Notes: generated by a model from the letters alone, not told the origin. A stretch of DNA of 64,000 bases from an uncultured Thermomicrobiaceae bacterium (GCA_938082375.1 CALKCJ010000018.1:62001-126000); one strand, 5' to 3'; numbered from the stretch's first letter, positions 1 to 8,943 are shown. Numbers and translations are program-made.

Positions 1-319
1 AGAAGATGAAGAAGGAGATCACGAGCAGGGTCGCCGCGTTTGCCAGAGCCGCCAGCACCTCGGCGCGGAGAAAGCCGAACGAGCGTCCCGGCGTCGCCGG
101 CCGGCGCGCGAGCCAGGTGGCGAACAACGCTAAGGCGAGCGCCGCCGCATCGCTGGCCATGTGGCCAGCATCGGCCAGGAGTGCCAGCGAGTTGGTGAGC
201 AGCCCGCCGGCGACCTCGACGACGAGGAAGACGACCGTGATCGCCAGGGCCAGCACGAGCGACCGCTGCTTACCTGGCGTCGCCGGCTCGTGGAGATGCT
301 TGCTGTGGTCATTGAGCAT
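1..319 (-). CDS. Cation diffusion facilitator (CDF) transporter, N-terminal part
   Basis: First 106 residues of a CDF-family divalent metal/proton antiporter of the inner membrane; the gene leaves the window at base 1. The frame is not in the ORF track because its stop lies outside. Translating the minus strand from the ATG at 319 gives a short hydrophilic, His-containing start (MLNDHSKHLHE), TM1 around residues 20-42, then the family signature in TM2, LLADAGHMASDA, with the Asp/His/Asp metal-site residues of CDF proteins, and FGFLRAEVLAALANA after TM2. Seen: motif and two to three membrane segments. Inferred: export of zinc or another divalent metal (CzcD-like). Metal specificity cannot be read here. 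Confidence 0.85.
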   Translation of the reverse strand, partial: MLNDHSKHLHEPATPGKQRSLVLALAITVVFLVVEVAGGLLTNSLALLADAGHMASDAAALALALFATWLARRPATPGRSFGFLRAEVLAALANAATLLVISFFIF

Positions 320-626
320 CGGTTGATCCCGCGTCTCGACTCCAGCAGCGCGCTATCGACCCTCCGGCCTGCACCATCCTTAAGCGTACCCGATGTGCCA
401 CGCCTGACGTGCTCGAAGAGACAGGGGCAGTCGCGGCAATCCGGAGCCTGGAGAGGACGGTTGGAACGACGAGACGCGCCTTGGCGGAAGTCCGGGCAGC
501 ATCCGGGCCTCGAGCGTTCCGGATGCTCAGCGGCAGTCCGGTTCGCCCGTCCGGGTTTGAACAGTATCGACCCTGGATTCGCCGCGCGGCACGAGGAAAC
601 AGTGCACGGGAGAGGCGTGTCCTGGC
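320..626. other. Gene-free stretch
   Basis: About 300 bases between the CDF gene start and the stop of the next minus-strand gene. Open frames exist on both strands (for example the 183-residue minus frame at 130-681), but their products are Arg/Pro/Ser-rich and run across the CDF gene in another frame, as expected for shadows in GC-rich DNA. It must hold the CDF promoter, but I see no convincing -35/-10 pair or terminator. Confidence 0.4.
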
Positions 627-1037
627 TCACGCGCCTGTTCTGGCCTGGAGTCGCTGCCGGTCGGCATCTTCGGTGCGACACCTTGCTGGCCGCTGACGCA
701 GCCAGCGCACGAACTGCAGCCAGGCGAGCTCGCGCGCGGTGAACCGGGGGAGGTGTTCGGGATCGACAGGTGCTTCGAACACTGAGCGCCGTGGAAGGCG
801 AAACACCAGATCCTCGGCCACGAGGTCGGCCCGCTCACCCAAGCGGGCACGGGGCACGAGCGCCAGAGCGCCGCCCTCGACGAGGAGCGCAACGCCTGCT
901 TCCAAATCCGCCCAGCCGATCACCGGCACCCCTCGGCGCCACAGTGAGGTAATCAACGCTGCTAATCCACCGGTCAACATCAGTCCAGTCTTCCGCCCTC
1001 CGTTCACGCCGAGATGGCTACGATGCGCCACGGCCAT
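627..1037 (-). CDS. Hypothetical protein, 136 aa
   Basis: I do not recognise this protein. The longer ORF of the track (from 1391) overlaps the stop of the neighbouring dehydratase gene, so I place the start at the ATG at 1037; an upstream start is possible. The first 60 residues contain a moderately hydrophobic stretch (LMLTGGLAALITSLWRRGVPVIGW) followed by VALLVEGGALALVPRARLGER, and the C-terminal half is basic and Trp/Arg-rich (LAWLQFVRWLRQR). No catalytic or metal motif is visible. It lies downstream of the enolase-superfamily gene on the same strand with a 232-base gap. Real coding is likely but not certain. Confidence 0.45.
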   Translation of the reverse strand: MAVAHRSHLGVNGGRKTGLMLTGGLAALITSLWRRGVPVIGWADLEAGVALLVEGGALALVPRARLGERADLVAEDLVFRLPRRSVFEAPVDPEHLPRFTARELAWLQFVRWLRQRPARCRTEDADRQRLQARTGA

Positions 1038-1269
1038 CTGCGCTGATCTCGCTCGAACTGATCGTGGATATCCCGACGTCATGTGCGCCCATCCCGGTTG
1101 AGACCGCGTACGCTGTCTGCGTACGAGCTCCGGTCGCCGCACGAGCGACAGCACTACACTGTACAAGCATACACTGGTCGGGGCGTTACAACGGATATCG
1201 GCCAGCGAAGCCGGCTCGTCCTGCGCGAAGCTCTCGTTCGCTTCAGTTGTGACCTGATTCCCCTGAGGC

Positions 1270-2442
1270 TCACTCCCAGCGCTCCACCCCGTCGACCGCC
1301 GCCTGGCGGCGGTGCCACTCTTCGGCGAAGAGATTGAAGAAGATCCGGCGCCGCGGGTGCGCCTGTACCACGTCCAGATCCAGCTCCACACCCAGCCCCG
1401 GCCCCTTCGGCAGAGCGAAGTAGCCGTCCACCACCTCGGGGTTGCCGGGAGCCGCGGCCTTCACGTAGTCCTCGACGAAGTCGTTGAAGTGCTCCTGGAT
1501 CTTGAAGTTCGTGGTACAGGCAGCGAGGTGCAGGGCTGCCGCCGTCGCGACCGGGCCGCAGACATTGTGCGGCGCGATCAGGACATAGTAGGCGTCAGCC
1601 CAGGCGGCCACCTTTTTGGTCTCCAGCAGCCCGCCGCAGTAGGTGATGTCCGGCTGGACGATGTCGGCCGCCTGGAGCTCGAACAGCTCGCGGAAATCGT
1701 AGCGCGTGTGGATGCGCTCGCCGGTCGCCACCGGGATGTTGACCTTCTCGGTGACCTTCTTCAGCGCCGCCAGGTTCTCCGGCGGCACCGGCTCCTCAAT
1801 CCAACCAGGCTGGTAGGGCTCCAGCAGGCGCGCCATCTCGATGGCGGTCGCCGGGTTGAAGCGGCCGTGCATCTCGATCAGGATCTCGATATCCGGCCCC
1901 ACGGCATCGCGCACCGCCTCCACCAACTCGACCGAGCGGATCTTCTCAGCCCGGTCCAGCTCGTAGAAGCCGTGGCCGAACGGATCGAGCTTGAGCGCCC
2001 GGTAGCCCTTCTCCACCACACGCTTGGCCGCGGCGTGGAACTCGGCCGGTGTCCGCTCGACCGTATACCAGCCGTTGGCGTAGGCCTTGATCTTGTCACG
2101 CACCGCCCCGCCGAGCAGCCGGTAGACCGGTAGGTTCAGTGCCTTGCCCATGATGTCCCAGCAGGCGATCTCGATGGCGCTGATCCCGGCCATCATCACG
2201 TAGTCGGGCCGCGCGTAGTCGTTGCGCATCATGCGCCGGACCAGGTCTTCGACGTTGAAGGGATCGCTGCCGATCACGTGGTTCGGCACCGCCTCCTGGT
2301 AGTAGCCGAGCAGCGCGTCGGTATGGTTGAGCATCCGCACCTCGCCCACGCCGGTGATCCCCTCATCGGTGCATACCTGGACGAAGATGAGGTTGCGCCA
2401 GGCCGTCCCCATCACGTGGGTCTTCACATCGGTGATGCGCAC
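1270..2442 (-). CDS. Enolase-superfamily (mandelate racemase/galactonate dehydratase-like) enzyme
   Basis: A 390-residue member of the mandelate racemase/muconate lactonizing subgroup, closest in motifs to sugar-acid dehydratases such as D-galactonate dehydratase. It has an N-terminal capping domain (residues 1-125) and a TIM barrel. Visible active-site elements are KLDPFG on strand 2, IEMHGRFNP, WIEEPVPPE and ATGERIH carrying the acidic Mg2+ ligands on consecutive strands, and APHN with the candidate catalytic His near residue 290. Enzymes of this group abstract the proton alpha to a carboxylate and dehydrate or isomerise aldonic or aldaric acids. The exact substrate is not readable. The start is supported by a GGAGGG ribosome-binding site. 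Two dyads lie 40-80 bases upstream. Confidence 0.88.
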   Translation of the reverse strand: MRITDVKTHVMGTAWRNLIFVQVCTDEGITGVGEVRMLNHTDALLGYYQEAVPNHVIGSDPFNVEDLVRRMMRNDYARPDYVMMAGISAIEIACWDIMGKALNLPVYRLLGGAVRDKIKAYANGWYTVERTPAEFHAAAKRVVEKGYRALKLDPFGHGFYELDRAEKIRSVELVEAVRDAVGPDIEILIEMHGRFNPATAIEMARLLEPYQPGWIEEPVPPENLAALKKVTEKVNIPVATGERIHTRYDFRELFELQAADIVQPDITYCGGLLETKKVAAWADAYYVLIAPHNVCGPVATAAALHLAACTTNFKIQEHFNDFVEDYVKAAAPGNPEVVDGYFALPKGPGLGVELDLDVVQAHPRRRIFFNLFAEEWHRRQAAVDGVERWE

Positions 2443-2480
2443 TCTGCCCCCTCCGTATCGATGTCTTCGAACGATGGCTC

Positions 2481-2524
2481 GACCTCAAGAGGTCAGCATA
2501 TCGTAGGCTCGCTGACGCGTCAGC
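2481..2524 (-). promoter_or_regulatory. Two operator-like dyads upstream of the dehydratase gene
   Basis: GACCTC-AA-GAGGTC (2481-2494) and the perfect 14-base palindrome GCTGACGCGTCAGC (2511-2524) have centres 30 bases apart. A possible minus-strand -10 (TACGAT, 2500-2505) lies between them. This placement over the promoter suggests binding by a dimeric regulator, but the regulator is not in the window and the promoter assignment is weak. Confidence 0.35.
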
Positions 2525-2613
2525 ACCTTCGACCCCGCTCTGCGCCTACTGCCAGTGCGCAGCGTTCCGTGATGGAGAGCGGACATCGCCTCCGCGGTTC
2601 CTCACCCAGCGAG

Positions 2614-2654
2614 AAGCCGTCCGACTAGGTCAGCGGCAGGCTCCCGGACGGCTT
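2614..2654 (-). terminator. Terminator-like hairpin after the ECF transporter genes
   Basis: Perfect 10-base inverted repeat AAGCCGTCCG / CGGACGGCTT with a 21-base loop, starting about 20 bases after the stop of the fused ATPase gene. No clear U-tract follows on the minus strand, so it may be a weak or factor-assisted terminator. Confidence 0.45.
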
Positions 2655-2675
2655 AGTCTGTGGGGGAGTCGCTGT

Positions 2676-4496
2676 TCAGGGCCGGTCGGCCGGGCGCCGG
2701 GCGTCGAGGCTGTCTGGTCGCCAGCGTTGCCAGCCCTGGATGAACTCACTGGGTGTCAGGGGGGTGGCAGCGAGGCCAAGGGCGCGCGCGAGCCGGAGCG
2801 TCGCTGGCGGCTCGAGCCCGGCCTCGTGGAGCAGCTCCGGTCGGGCGAAGACCGCGCGCGTCGCGCCGGCGGCCAAGACCCTACCCCGTGCCAGCACGAC
2901 GACCTGCGGGCAGTAGCTGGCCACGAACTCCATGTCGTGGGTGATCACGATGACGAGCCGGCCCTCGGCCTGAAGTTCCTGAGCCAGCCGGCCGATCCGC
3001 TCGACTCCTGGGTGATCCTGAGCGATCGTCGGCTCGTCGAGGATTAGGATCGGGGTCTGCATGGCCAGCACGGACGCCAGCGCCAGCATCTTACGCTGCC
3101 CCAGGCTGAGGTCATAAGGGTTCTCCTCGGCCAGCTCGGCCAGCCCGACACGCTCCAGCGCCTCGCACGCCCGCTGCTGGGCCTCGCGCGGCGGCAAACC
3201 GAGGTTGAGCGCCCCGAACATCGCCTCATCGAGCGCCCGGCTTTTGAAGAGCTGGTCGTCGGGGTTCTGGAATACCAGCCCGACCGTCCGCGCGATCTGC
3301 GCTGCCGTGCGCTGGCGAATGGTCTGCCCGTCGATCAGGATCTCCCCAGCCTGGGGCCGGAGCAGCCCGGCAACCAGCTTGACCAGCGTCGTCTTACCCG
3401 CCCCGTTCTCGCCGATGAGCGCGATCGGCCCCGGGCCTGCCGCGACATGTCGCGCGCCCGTCGCCCGAACTCCTCGTGCGCTGTCGCCGAGCGCCAGGCT
3501 CAGCCCCTTGAACACACGCGTGCCATCGGGGTAGGCGAACTGGACGTCATTGAGTGCGATGGCCGGCGCGACGGGAGGAGGTGGACGCCGTTCGTCCCAT
3601 CGCGCGGGGGGCTCCATCGCTCGCGCCTGGAGCGTGCCGCTCGCCTCGACCCAAGGTTGTGCCGCGCGGAGGGCGGCTGCGACTTGCTCGACGGTCAGCG
3701 GGAGAACGCCGCTCGCCGTCCGGGCCGCGAAGCGAGCCGCGATCTGAACGTGCGCAGGTGGCGCGAGGCCGCAGGCTTGGAGCAGCCCCGACTCTAGAAC
3801 CTCGCTCGGCGTACGACAGGCCTGGACTCGGCCGGCCGCAAGCAGCAGGAGCCGATCGGCATGCTCCAGCAGCCGCTCCAGCTTGTGCTCGACCATCACG
3901 ACGGTCAGGCCCCTTGCTCGCAGGCGGGCGATACAGTCGAAGACCTCGATGGTGCCGCGAGGATCGAGCTGCGAGGTCGGCTCGTCGAGGACGAGGACGT
4001 CAGGACGCTGGGCGAGCATGCAGGCGATGGCGAGGCGCTGGAGCTCTCCGCCGGAGAGGAGAAACGGGTTCTTCTCGCGCAAGTGGGCGATGCCGACCTG
4101 CTGCATCGCCCATTCGACCCGGTGCCGCATCTCATCTCGGGGCACGCCGAAGTTCTCCAGGCCGAAGGCGACCTCCTCCTCGACCGTGAGCCGTGCGCCG
4201 GAGAGCTGGGTGAATGGGTTCTGCAAGACAATGCCGATACGCCGCGCCAGCTCGTGGACGGGAGTGTGGCTGGCGTCCATCCCGGCCACGACGACGCGCC
4301 CCTCGTACCGGCCCCGGAAGAACTGCGGCACGAGCCCGAGCAGCGCATAGCAGAGGGTCGACTTGCCAGCCAGGTTTGGCCCCACGATGCCAATGAACTG
4401 GCCGGTCTCGACTGTGAACGAGACATCGTTGAGTGCGTTTGTCCGCCCGGTGGGATAGCGGTAGGTCAAGCCCTGGACATCGATGATGCAGGTCAC
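2676..4496 (-). CDS. ECF transporter energising ATPase, two fused ABC domains (EcfA1-EcfA2 type)
   Basis: Cytoplasmic double ATPase of an energy-coupling-factor importer, 606 residues. Domain 1 (about 1-260) has Walker A GPNLAGKST, Q-loop QNPFTQL, signature LSGGE and Walker B VLVLDEPTS. Domain 2 (about 320-580) has GENGAGKTT, QNPDDQLF, the variant signature LSLGQ and ILILDEPT. The track start at 4577 would run deep into the T-component gene. The GTG at 4496 overlaps that gene's stop as GTGA and gives a normal domain start, so I chose it. Usually the two ATPases are separate proteins; fused forms occur, for example YkoD-like. It works with the T and S proteins encoded just upstream on the same strand. 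Confidence 0.92.
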   Translation of the reverse strand: MTCIIDVQGLTYRYPTGRTNALNDVSFTVETGQFIGIVGPNLAGKSTLCYALLGLVPQFFRGRYEGRVVVAGMDASHTPVHELARRIGIVLQNPFTQLSGARLTVEEEVAFGLENFGVPRDEMRHRVEWAMQQVGIAHLREKNPFLLSGGELQRLAIACMLAQRPDVLVLDEPTSQLDPRGTIEVFDCIARLRARGLTVVMVEHKLERLLEHADRLLLLAAGRVQACRTPSEVLESGLLQACGLAPPAHVQIAARFAARTASGVLPLTVEQVAAALRAAQPWVEASGTLQARAMEPPARWDERRPPPPVAPAIALNDVQFAYPDGTRVFKGLSLALGDSARGVRATGARHVAAGPGPIALIGENGAGKTTLVKLVAGLLRPQAGEILIDGQTIRQRTAAQIARTVGLVFQNPDDQLFKSRALDEAMFGALNLGLPPREAQQRACEALERVGLAELAEENPYDLSLGQRKMLALASVLAMQTPILILDEPTIAQDHPGVERIGRLAQELQAEGRLVIVITHDMEFVASYCPQVVVLARGRVLAAGATRAVFARPELLHEAGLEPPATLRLARALGLAATPLTPSEFIQGWQRWRPDSLDARRPADRP

Positions 4497-5260
4497 CGGG
4501 CTAGCCTCCAGACCAGTGCCATGAGCAGAGCGGAGATGGCTGCAAGCCGCACTGGCCAGGCTAACCGGTGTCGCCACGGCAGCCGGTAGGAGGTATGCGG
4601 CCCAAGTGCACCGAAGCCGCGGACTTCAAGCGCCAGCGCTCGCTCTTGCATGGCGACCAGCGAGGAGATGACCAGCGGCCCGAGCACCGGGAGGAAGGCG
4701 CGCACACGCACCCACACTGGCCCTTCCGTCTCCATGCCACGGGAGCGCTGGGCATCTTGAATCACCGCGATCCGGGCAGCCATGGAAGGGATAATCTGGA
4801 GCACCGAGAGCAGCACGTAGCCGGCCCGCGGCGGCAGGCCAGCCTGCACCAGCTCGTCCACCAGATCGGCTGGCCGGGTCGTGAACAGGAGAACGAACGC
4901 AGACAACGTCAGGTTGACGAAGCGCGCCGTCAGCCAGAGCGCATAGGCCAGCCCCTCCGAGTACAGCACGAGCGGGCCGATACGTACGAGCGGCGTCACG
5001 TTCCCAGGGTAGACCATGCCTTGGACGACGAAGAGCGTTGCCAGGAAAAAGCCCACTCCGGCGAGCGCAAGCAGGCCCTCGCGGAGGACTCGCCCGATGG
5101 CGAGCAGAACGACGTTACCAACGATGACGACGAAGGCAACACGCAGGTCGCCCGCAACAAATGGCACCAGCGCGAGGCAGACGGCATAGACCAGTTTGCT
5201 GATCGGGTCGAGGGCATGGAGCGAGCTCCGCCGCTCGACGTACAGGCCGACCGGGCGCAT
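4493..5260 (-). CDS. ECF transporter T component (EcfT)
   Basis: 255-residue integral membrane scaffold of an ECF importer, with about five or six hydrophobic helices. The two cytoplasmic coupling helices are marked by the short Arg-Gly motifs AQRSRGME (around residue 180) and ALEVRGFG (around 215), which in EcfT proteins contact the ATPase pair. The N-terminal HALDPISKL matches the usual opening of CbiQ/EcfT proteins. It lies between the S-component gene (14-base gap) and the ATPase gene (4-base GTGA overlap), so the three are almost certainly one operon. Membrane location and role follow from the family. The imported substrate is set by the S component and is not known here. Confidence 0.92.
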   Translation of the reverse strand: MRPVGLYVERRSSLHALDPISKLVYAVCLALVPFVAGDLRVAFVVIVGNVVLLAIGRVLREGLLALAGVGFFLATLFVVQGMVYPGNVTPLVRIGPLVLYSEGLAYALWLTARFVNLTLSAFVLLFTTRPADLVDELVQAGLPPRAGYVLLSVLQIIPSMAARIAVIQDAQRSRGMETEGPVWVRVRAFLPVLGPLVISSLVAMQERALALEVRGFGALGPHTSYRLPWRHRLAWPVRLAAISALLMALVWRLAR

Positions 5261-5274
5261 CGATCCGCGGCGAC

Positions 5275-5898
5275 TCAGGCGGTGGGCCGGAACTCACCCT
5301 CGCCGAGCTCGAACTGGCTCAGGAGCCGGCGCGGGAGCGCCTTGAACAGCCCGAACGCGATCAGGACGGTCAGTACCTTGTCGAGCAGATCGACGACCAG
5401 TTCGTCGAGGAAGGACGCCAGCCAGAGCGGCACGCCCCGCAAGGTTAGCGCCGTGAAGAGCGCGTCGCCCCACACGTTCCCAGTCTGGCCGCCCCAGAGG
5501 TAGATATTGATCGGGAACGAGACCACGGTCGCCACCAGGGCGACGACCACTCCGGCTATGATCGCCCGCGCGGTCGAGCGGATGAACCCGAGCCGGGCCA
5601 TGACACCCGCGACGAGCCCGATCCCAACGGAGGTGATGAAGTACCAAAACGAGACCGGGTCGACAGTCAGCCCGTAGATGATGTTGTTGATCGCGCCGGT
5701 CAGCGCCCCGACCAAGGGGCCGGCGATAAAGGCGGCCAGCACCGTGCCGATCGAGTCGAGCCACAGCGGGAGCTTCAGCGCCTGAGCCACGTACTTCCCG
5801 ACAAAGTTGATCGCGATGCCGACCGGGAACAGCACCAAGGTAAGCGTCGTCCAGCGAGTTGTCCAGATACTCGCTCCAGACTGGGTGCCTGTCGCCAT
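5275..5898 (-). CDS. ECF transporter S component (substrate-binding membrane subunit)
   Basis: 207-residue very hydrophobic protein with about six membrane helices. LWLDSIGTVLAAFIAGPLVGALTGAINNI resembles the glycine/alanine-rich first helices of ECF S components, and position beside EcfT and a fused ATPase supports the call. The track ORF starts further upstream, but the ATG at 5898 has a strong AGGAGG site six bases before it and removes a hydrophilic leader. The substrate cannot be named: I see no TPP, FMN, cobalamin or other known riboswitch in the upstream 200 bases, and the protein does not show motifs I would tie to thiamine, biotin or riboflavin binding. Confidence 0.8.
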   Translation of the reverse strand: MATGTQSGASIWTTRWTTLTLVLFPVGIAINFVGKYVAQALKLPLWLDSIGTVLAAFIAGPLVGALTGAINNIIYGLTVDPVSFWYFITSVGIGLVAGVMARLGFIRSTARAIIAGVVVALVATVVSFPINIYLWGGQTGNVWGDALFTALTLRGVPLWLASFLDELVVDLLDKVLTVLIAFGLFKALPRRLLSQFELGEGEFRPTA

Positions 5899-5932
5899 CG
5901 TCGTCCTCCTGTCTCCCGTCCCGCTCTCGGTC

Positions 5933-6124
5933 TCAGCGGCACAGGATTCGCCGGTCACCCCGTTCGCCTGCAGCGCACCAGCGCTCGACCAGTGCGGCGC
6001 GCTCCTCATCAGCTTCGGGGTCAGCAGTGCGAATCGGAGGTTGAGCACGGTACAGCCTGCGCAGCACCTCCCGAGATCCGGCTGGCGCGACGATCCTCTC
6101 ACTGCGGGTATTGTAATCGATCAA
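5933..6124 (-). CDS. Possible small protein, 63 aa
   Basis: Small ORF between arsC and the ECF S-component gene. Its TTG start overlaps the arsC stop as TTGA and its stop lies 34 bases before the S-component start, so it would fit a translationally coupled operon. The product is hydrophilic and charged ([23 protein letters not shown]), without a recognised domain. Its codons look ordinary for this genome. It could be real or simply leader RNA for the ECF genes. Confidence 0.3.
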   Translation of the reverse strand: MIDYNTRSERIVAPAGSREVLRRLYRAQPPIRTADPEADEERAALVERWCAAGERGDRRILCR

Positions 6125-6573
6125 CCAGGCGGAAACTCCACCGCGAGCCAGTGGCGAAGGTGCTCCAGAAGTCGATCACGTACACAGCGGAACTGGCGAA
6201 GACGCTCCGTCTCGTCCCCACTCGCCGCGGACGGATCCGGCAGCGACCAGTGCTCCCGCCGGCCCGCGCCAGGGAAGACTGGGCACGCTTCGGCTGCCTG
6301 GTCACAGACCGTGATGACCCAGTCGAACGGTTGCCCGAGGAAGCGCTGGATCGGCTTCGACTCTGCGCGGCTGATGTCGATCCCGAGTTCGGCCATCGCC
6401 CGCACCGCGAGCGGGTGCACCCGCGACGGCTCGGTGCCGGCTGAGTAGACCTCGACGCGCTCGCCGGCCAGCCAGCGCAGCAGCGCCTCCGCCATCTGCG
6501 AGCGCGCCGCGTTGTGGGTACAGAGGAACAGGACGCGAATTGGTCTGCTTGTGCTCCTCTGACTCGACTCCAT
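6121..6573 (-). CDS. arsC: Arsenate reductase, low-molecular-weight phosphatase type
   Basis: 150-residue cytosolic protein of the low-molecular-weight tyrosine phosphatase fold. The P-loop [10 protein letters not shown] (Cys18-X5-Arg24) binds arsenate or phosphate. A second conserved pair, CDQAAEACP near residues 82-89, matches the relay cysteines of thioredoxin-coupled ArsC, and LPDPS holds the general-acid Asp. The start at 6573 removes a long unrelated N-terminal extension in the track. The neighbouring genes are not ars genes, and no ArsR or ArsB is present. Arsenate reduction to arsenite is therefore likely from motifs, though a protein phosphatase role is not excluded. Confidence 0.85.
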   Translation of the reverse strand: MESSQRSTSRPIRVLFLCTHNAARSQMAEALLRWLAGERVEVYSAGTEPSRVHPLAVRAMAELGIDISRAESKPIQRFLGQPFDWVITVCDQAAEACPVFPGAGRREHWSLPDPSAASGDETERLRQFRCVRDRLLEHLRHWLAVEFPPG

Positions 6574-6760
6574 CGCTTGGCCTCCTCGCCTGGCTGGCTT
6601 ACCGACGTTCCTCGACGATTCTGCACCAAGATGCCACCGCGCGCGTTGACCTGGGTGAACCTTCTCTAAAGCTGAGAGCAGGATAGAATAAGCCCGCGCA
6701 GTGGAAGAGTCCTTACAGGCCGAGATGGCCTCGTGCATGGCGCTCAGCCGGGGGTGCGGT

Positions 6761-7549
6761 ATGGGACGACCAACCATCGACGGCTTGCTGATCGACGTCG
6801 AGGGCGTGCTCCATCTCGACGGACAGCCGATTCCTGGTGCTGTCGAGGCCCTGCAGACACTCGCTGAAGCTGGGCTCCCGTTCGTCCTTCTGACCAACAC
6901 CACAAGCCGGACTCGCCGACAACTCGGGACATTGCTCCGGCGGCTCGGTTTTCCCGTCAGCGATCAGCGGATCGTGACTGCCGCGACGGCTACCGCCGAC
7001 TATCTCCGCCAGCGGTATCCCGGCGAGAGTTGTTACCTGCTCGTGGAGGGCGATTTGAGTGAAGAGTTTGCTGGCATCCGGCTCACCGAGGGGTACGATG
7101 CCCGCGTCGTCGTGATCGGCGGCGCGGGCGACTGCTTCACCTACGAGCGGATCAACCGTGCCTTCCGGCTGCTGCTCAGCGGGGCGGCCTTCGTCGCCAT
7201 GCACAAGAACCTCACCTGGGAGCGCCAGGACGGGCTGCACCTCGACTCCGGTGCCTATATCGCCGGCCTTGAAATCGCTACCGGCCTGCGAGCCCATGTC
7301 GTCGGAAAACCGGCGGCGGAGTTTTTCCAGGCAGGCCTCCGCCTGCTCGGTGTGCCCAGCGCGCGGGTAGCGATGGTGGGGGATACCCTCGACCAGGATG
7401 TGCTGCCGGCCCAGCGGCTCGGCATGGCTGGCATCTTGGTTCGTACCGGCAGGTCTCGCACGCGTGAGCCCGACACAGGCCAACCCGACGCGACACTGGG
7501 CTCGCTGGCCGATCTTCCGGCCTGGCTTGGCCTGCAGCGAGTCAGGTGA
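6761..7549 (+). CDS. HAD-superfamily phosphatase, subfamily IIA
   Basis: 262-residue soluble phosphohydrolase. Motif I is [15 protein letters not shown] (nucleophile Asp in IDVEG), motif II is LLTNTTSRT, motif III is the Lys in [10 protein letters not shown], and motif IV is [10 protein letters not shown]. The C2-type cap lies between motifs II and III. This is the layout of NagD and phospholysine/phosphohistidine phosphatase-like proteins; the second motif-I Asp (DxD/DxE) is Glu here, seen in some members of that group. I start at ATG 6761, after a GGGGG-rich site, because upstream residues are not HAD-like. It converges on the amine oxidase gene with an 8-base overlap of the 3' ends. Substrate unknown. 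Confidence 0.85.
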   Translation: MGRPTIDGLLIDVEGVLHLDGQPIPGAVEALQTLAEAGLPFVLLTNTTSRTRRQLGTLLRRLGFPVSDQRIVTAATATADYLRQRYPGESCYLLVEGDLSEEFAGIRLTEGYDARVVVIGGAGDCFTYERINRAFRLLLSGAAFVAMHKNLTWERQDGLHLDSGAYIAGLEIATGLRAHVVGKPAAEFFQAGLRLLGVPSARVAMVGDTLDQDVLPAQRLGMAGILVRTGRSRTREPDTGQPDATLGSLADLPAWLGLQRVR

Positions 7550-8864
7550 CTGGCGAGCTGACCGGCTGGAGGTGCTGCAGCACGGCATCGGCCGCGCGGT
7601 ATCCGCTCGCCAGCGCACCGTGTACCGTCCCCGGTTGGGTCGCGCTGGTCGCCTCGCCAGCGAAAAAGAGGACGTTGCAGACCGGCTCGCTCAGCCTGGC
7701 CCGAAGCCCGGCGGCCCCAACCGGAGTAAATGAATAGGCGCCGAGCGAGAAGGGGTCGTGTGTCCAGTCGATCACGCGCGTCTCGGTGACCTCGCTGCCG
7801 AGGTCGCGGCCCACCACCTTCGATAGGCGGGCGAGGATCTCCCGGATCGCGCTATCCGAGCCGAGCGCCGAGAGCCGTCCAGCGTCGCGACCGCCGACGA
7901 GAGCGGTGAACACCGGTCGCCGCGAACCGTAACCCAGCCCCGGGCGCTCCCAGACCCCTCGCGGCTCCGCGGTGAAGATGCAACCCACCTTCTCGGGCCA
8001 GATTTCGGTGCGGAAACAGAAGGCAACGCGAAATGCCCGCCCCGGCCGCAGCCCGTCGATGGCCTCCTGGAGGGACGGCGGTAACGGGGGATCGAACTCG
8101 ACGGTGCCTGCCTGGAGCACCCCGAGCGGAAGGGTCACAATCGCGTACGCAGCATCGAACGTTCGGCCAGCGGCGACGACCGTCACCCCTCGCTCGTTCC
8201 AGCGGATCCGCTCGACCGGGTGGCTGAGGCGCAGGTCGAGGCCGCTACCGGCTAAGCCTTCGACTACGCGGCTGTACCCCTCGGAGACGCGGAAGTTCCG
8301 CTCACCGTCTCCCTCGGAGGTCTCCTCCTCCGTGCCCTGGACGCTCAGCTCCTCGAGGTCGGCTGACCAGCCGATCGCCGCGAGCGTCGCCCACAGACGC
8401 CACCAGCGCTCACCTGCTGCCAGCTCGTGCCGCTCCACCCACCAGCGCAGCGCCTCAGCCAGGCTGGTATCGGGGCGGCGCGCTGCCACCCACTCCTCTC
8501 CGGCTACGGCGAGCGCTCCCCACAGGCTCCCGCCGAGCGGTGGTTCGAACGCGCTGGCATCCAACAGCAGATCATCGAGCGCGAAGAAGCGGCGGTACTG
8601 GCTGGGATCCTCGAAGGCATGCAGGCCGAGCTGGCGGATCAGTTCCCAGGTGATCGCTCGATCCCCGTGGATGAACTCGGCCCCGAGCTCGACCGGGAAT
8701 GGGGCGAGATCGTACGCGGTCAGGATGCGGCCGCCGACTCGATCGCGCGCCTCGAGCACGGTGACGGAGACCCCGTGGTCGTGCAGCCGCCTCGCGGCCG
8801 CGAGCCCGGCGGCTCCAGCACCGATCACCAGTACGCGCTGCACTGGAACGCCATGCTCGCTCAT
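7542..8864 (-). CDS. Flavin-containing amine oxidase
   Basis: 440-residue FAD enzyme of the monoamine oxidase family. The N-terminal dinucleotide fold shows VLVIGAGAAGLAAARRL followed by the acidic end LEARDRVGGRI. A C-terminal FAD motif FFAGEATSATQPGTVHGALASGYRAA includes the Glu-Ala-Thr segment typical of MAO/polyamine oxidases. It would oxidise an amine to an aldehyde with release of ammonia and H2O2; the amine is not known. I start at ATG 8864 (MSEHGVPVQRV), which places the nucleotide fold at residue 12. The gene follows an aminotransferase on the same strand (79-base gap), so a link to amino acid or amine metabolism is plausible. Confidence 0.88.
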   Translation of the reverse strand: MSEHGVPVQRVLVIGAGAAGLAAARRLHDHGVSVTVLEARDRVGGRILTAYDLAPFPVELGAEFIHGDRAITWELIRQLGLHAFEDPSQYRRFFALDDLLLDASAFEPPLGGSLWGALAVAGEEWVAARRPDTSLAEALRWWVERHELAAGERWWRLWATLAAIGWSADLEELSVQGTEEETSEGDGERNFRVSEGYSRVVEGLAGSGLDLRLSHPVERIRWNERGVTVVAAGRTFDAAYAIVTLPLGVLQAGTVEFDPPLPPSLQEAIDGLRPGRAFRVAFCFRTEIWPEKVGCIFTAEPRGVWERPGLGYGSRRPVFTALVGGRDAGRLSALGSDSAIREILARLSKVVGRDLGSEVTETRVIDWTHDPFSLGAYSFTPVGAAGLRARLSEPVCNVLFFAGEATSATQPGTVHGALASGYRAADAVLQHLQPVSSPVT

Positions 8865-8943
8865 GAACCACTCCTGTGGCTTCAAGCTGACACCGGCAGC
8901 GGGTACGAGCGCCTTGGCACTCGCGGCCAAGCGATCAGCCTCA

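Noticed and set aside
1312-2133. 273-residue plus ORF opposite the dehydratase gene
   Set aside because: Antisense shadow, His/Arg/Leu-rich with no domain; the minus frame is a complete enolase-superfamily protein.
5899-6120. TPP, FMN or SAM riboswitch upstream of the ECF S component
   Set aside because: A CTGAGA occurs, but the remaining TPP core is missing and the region reads as an open frame coupled to arsC.
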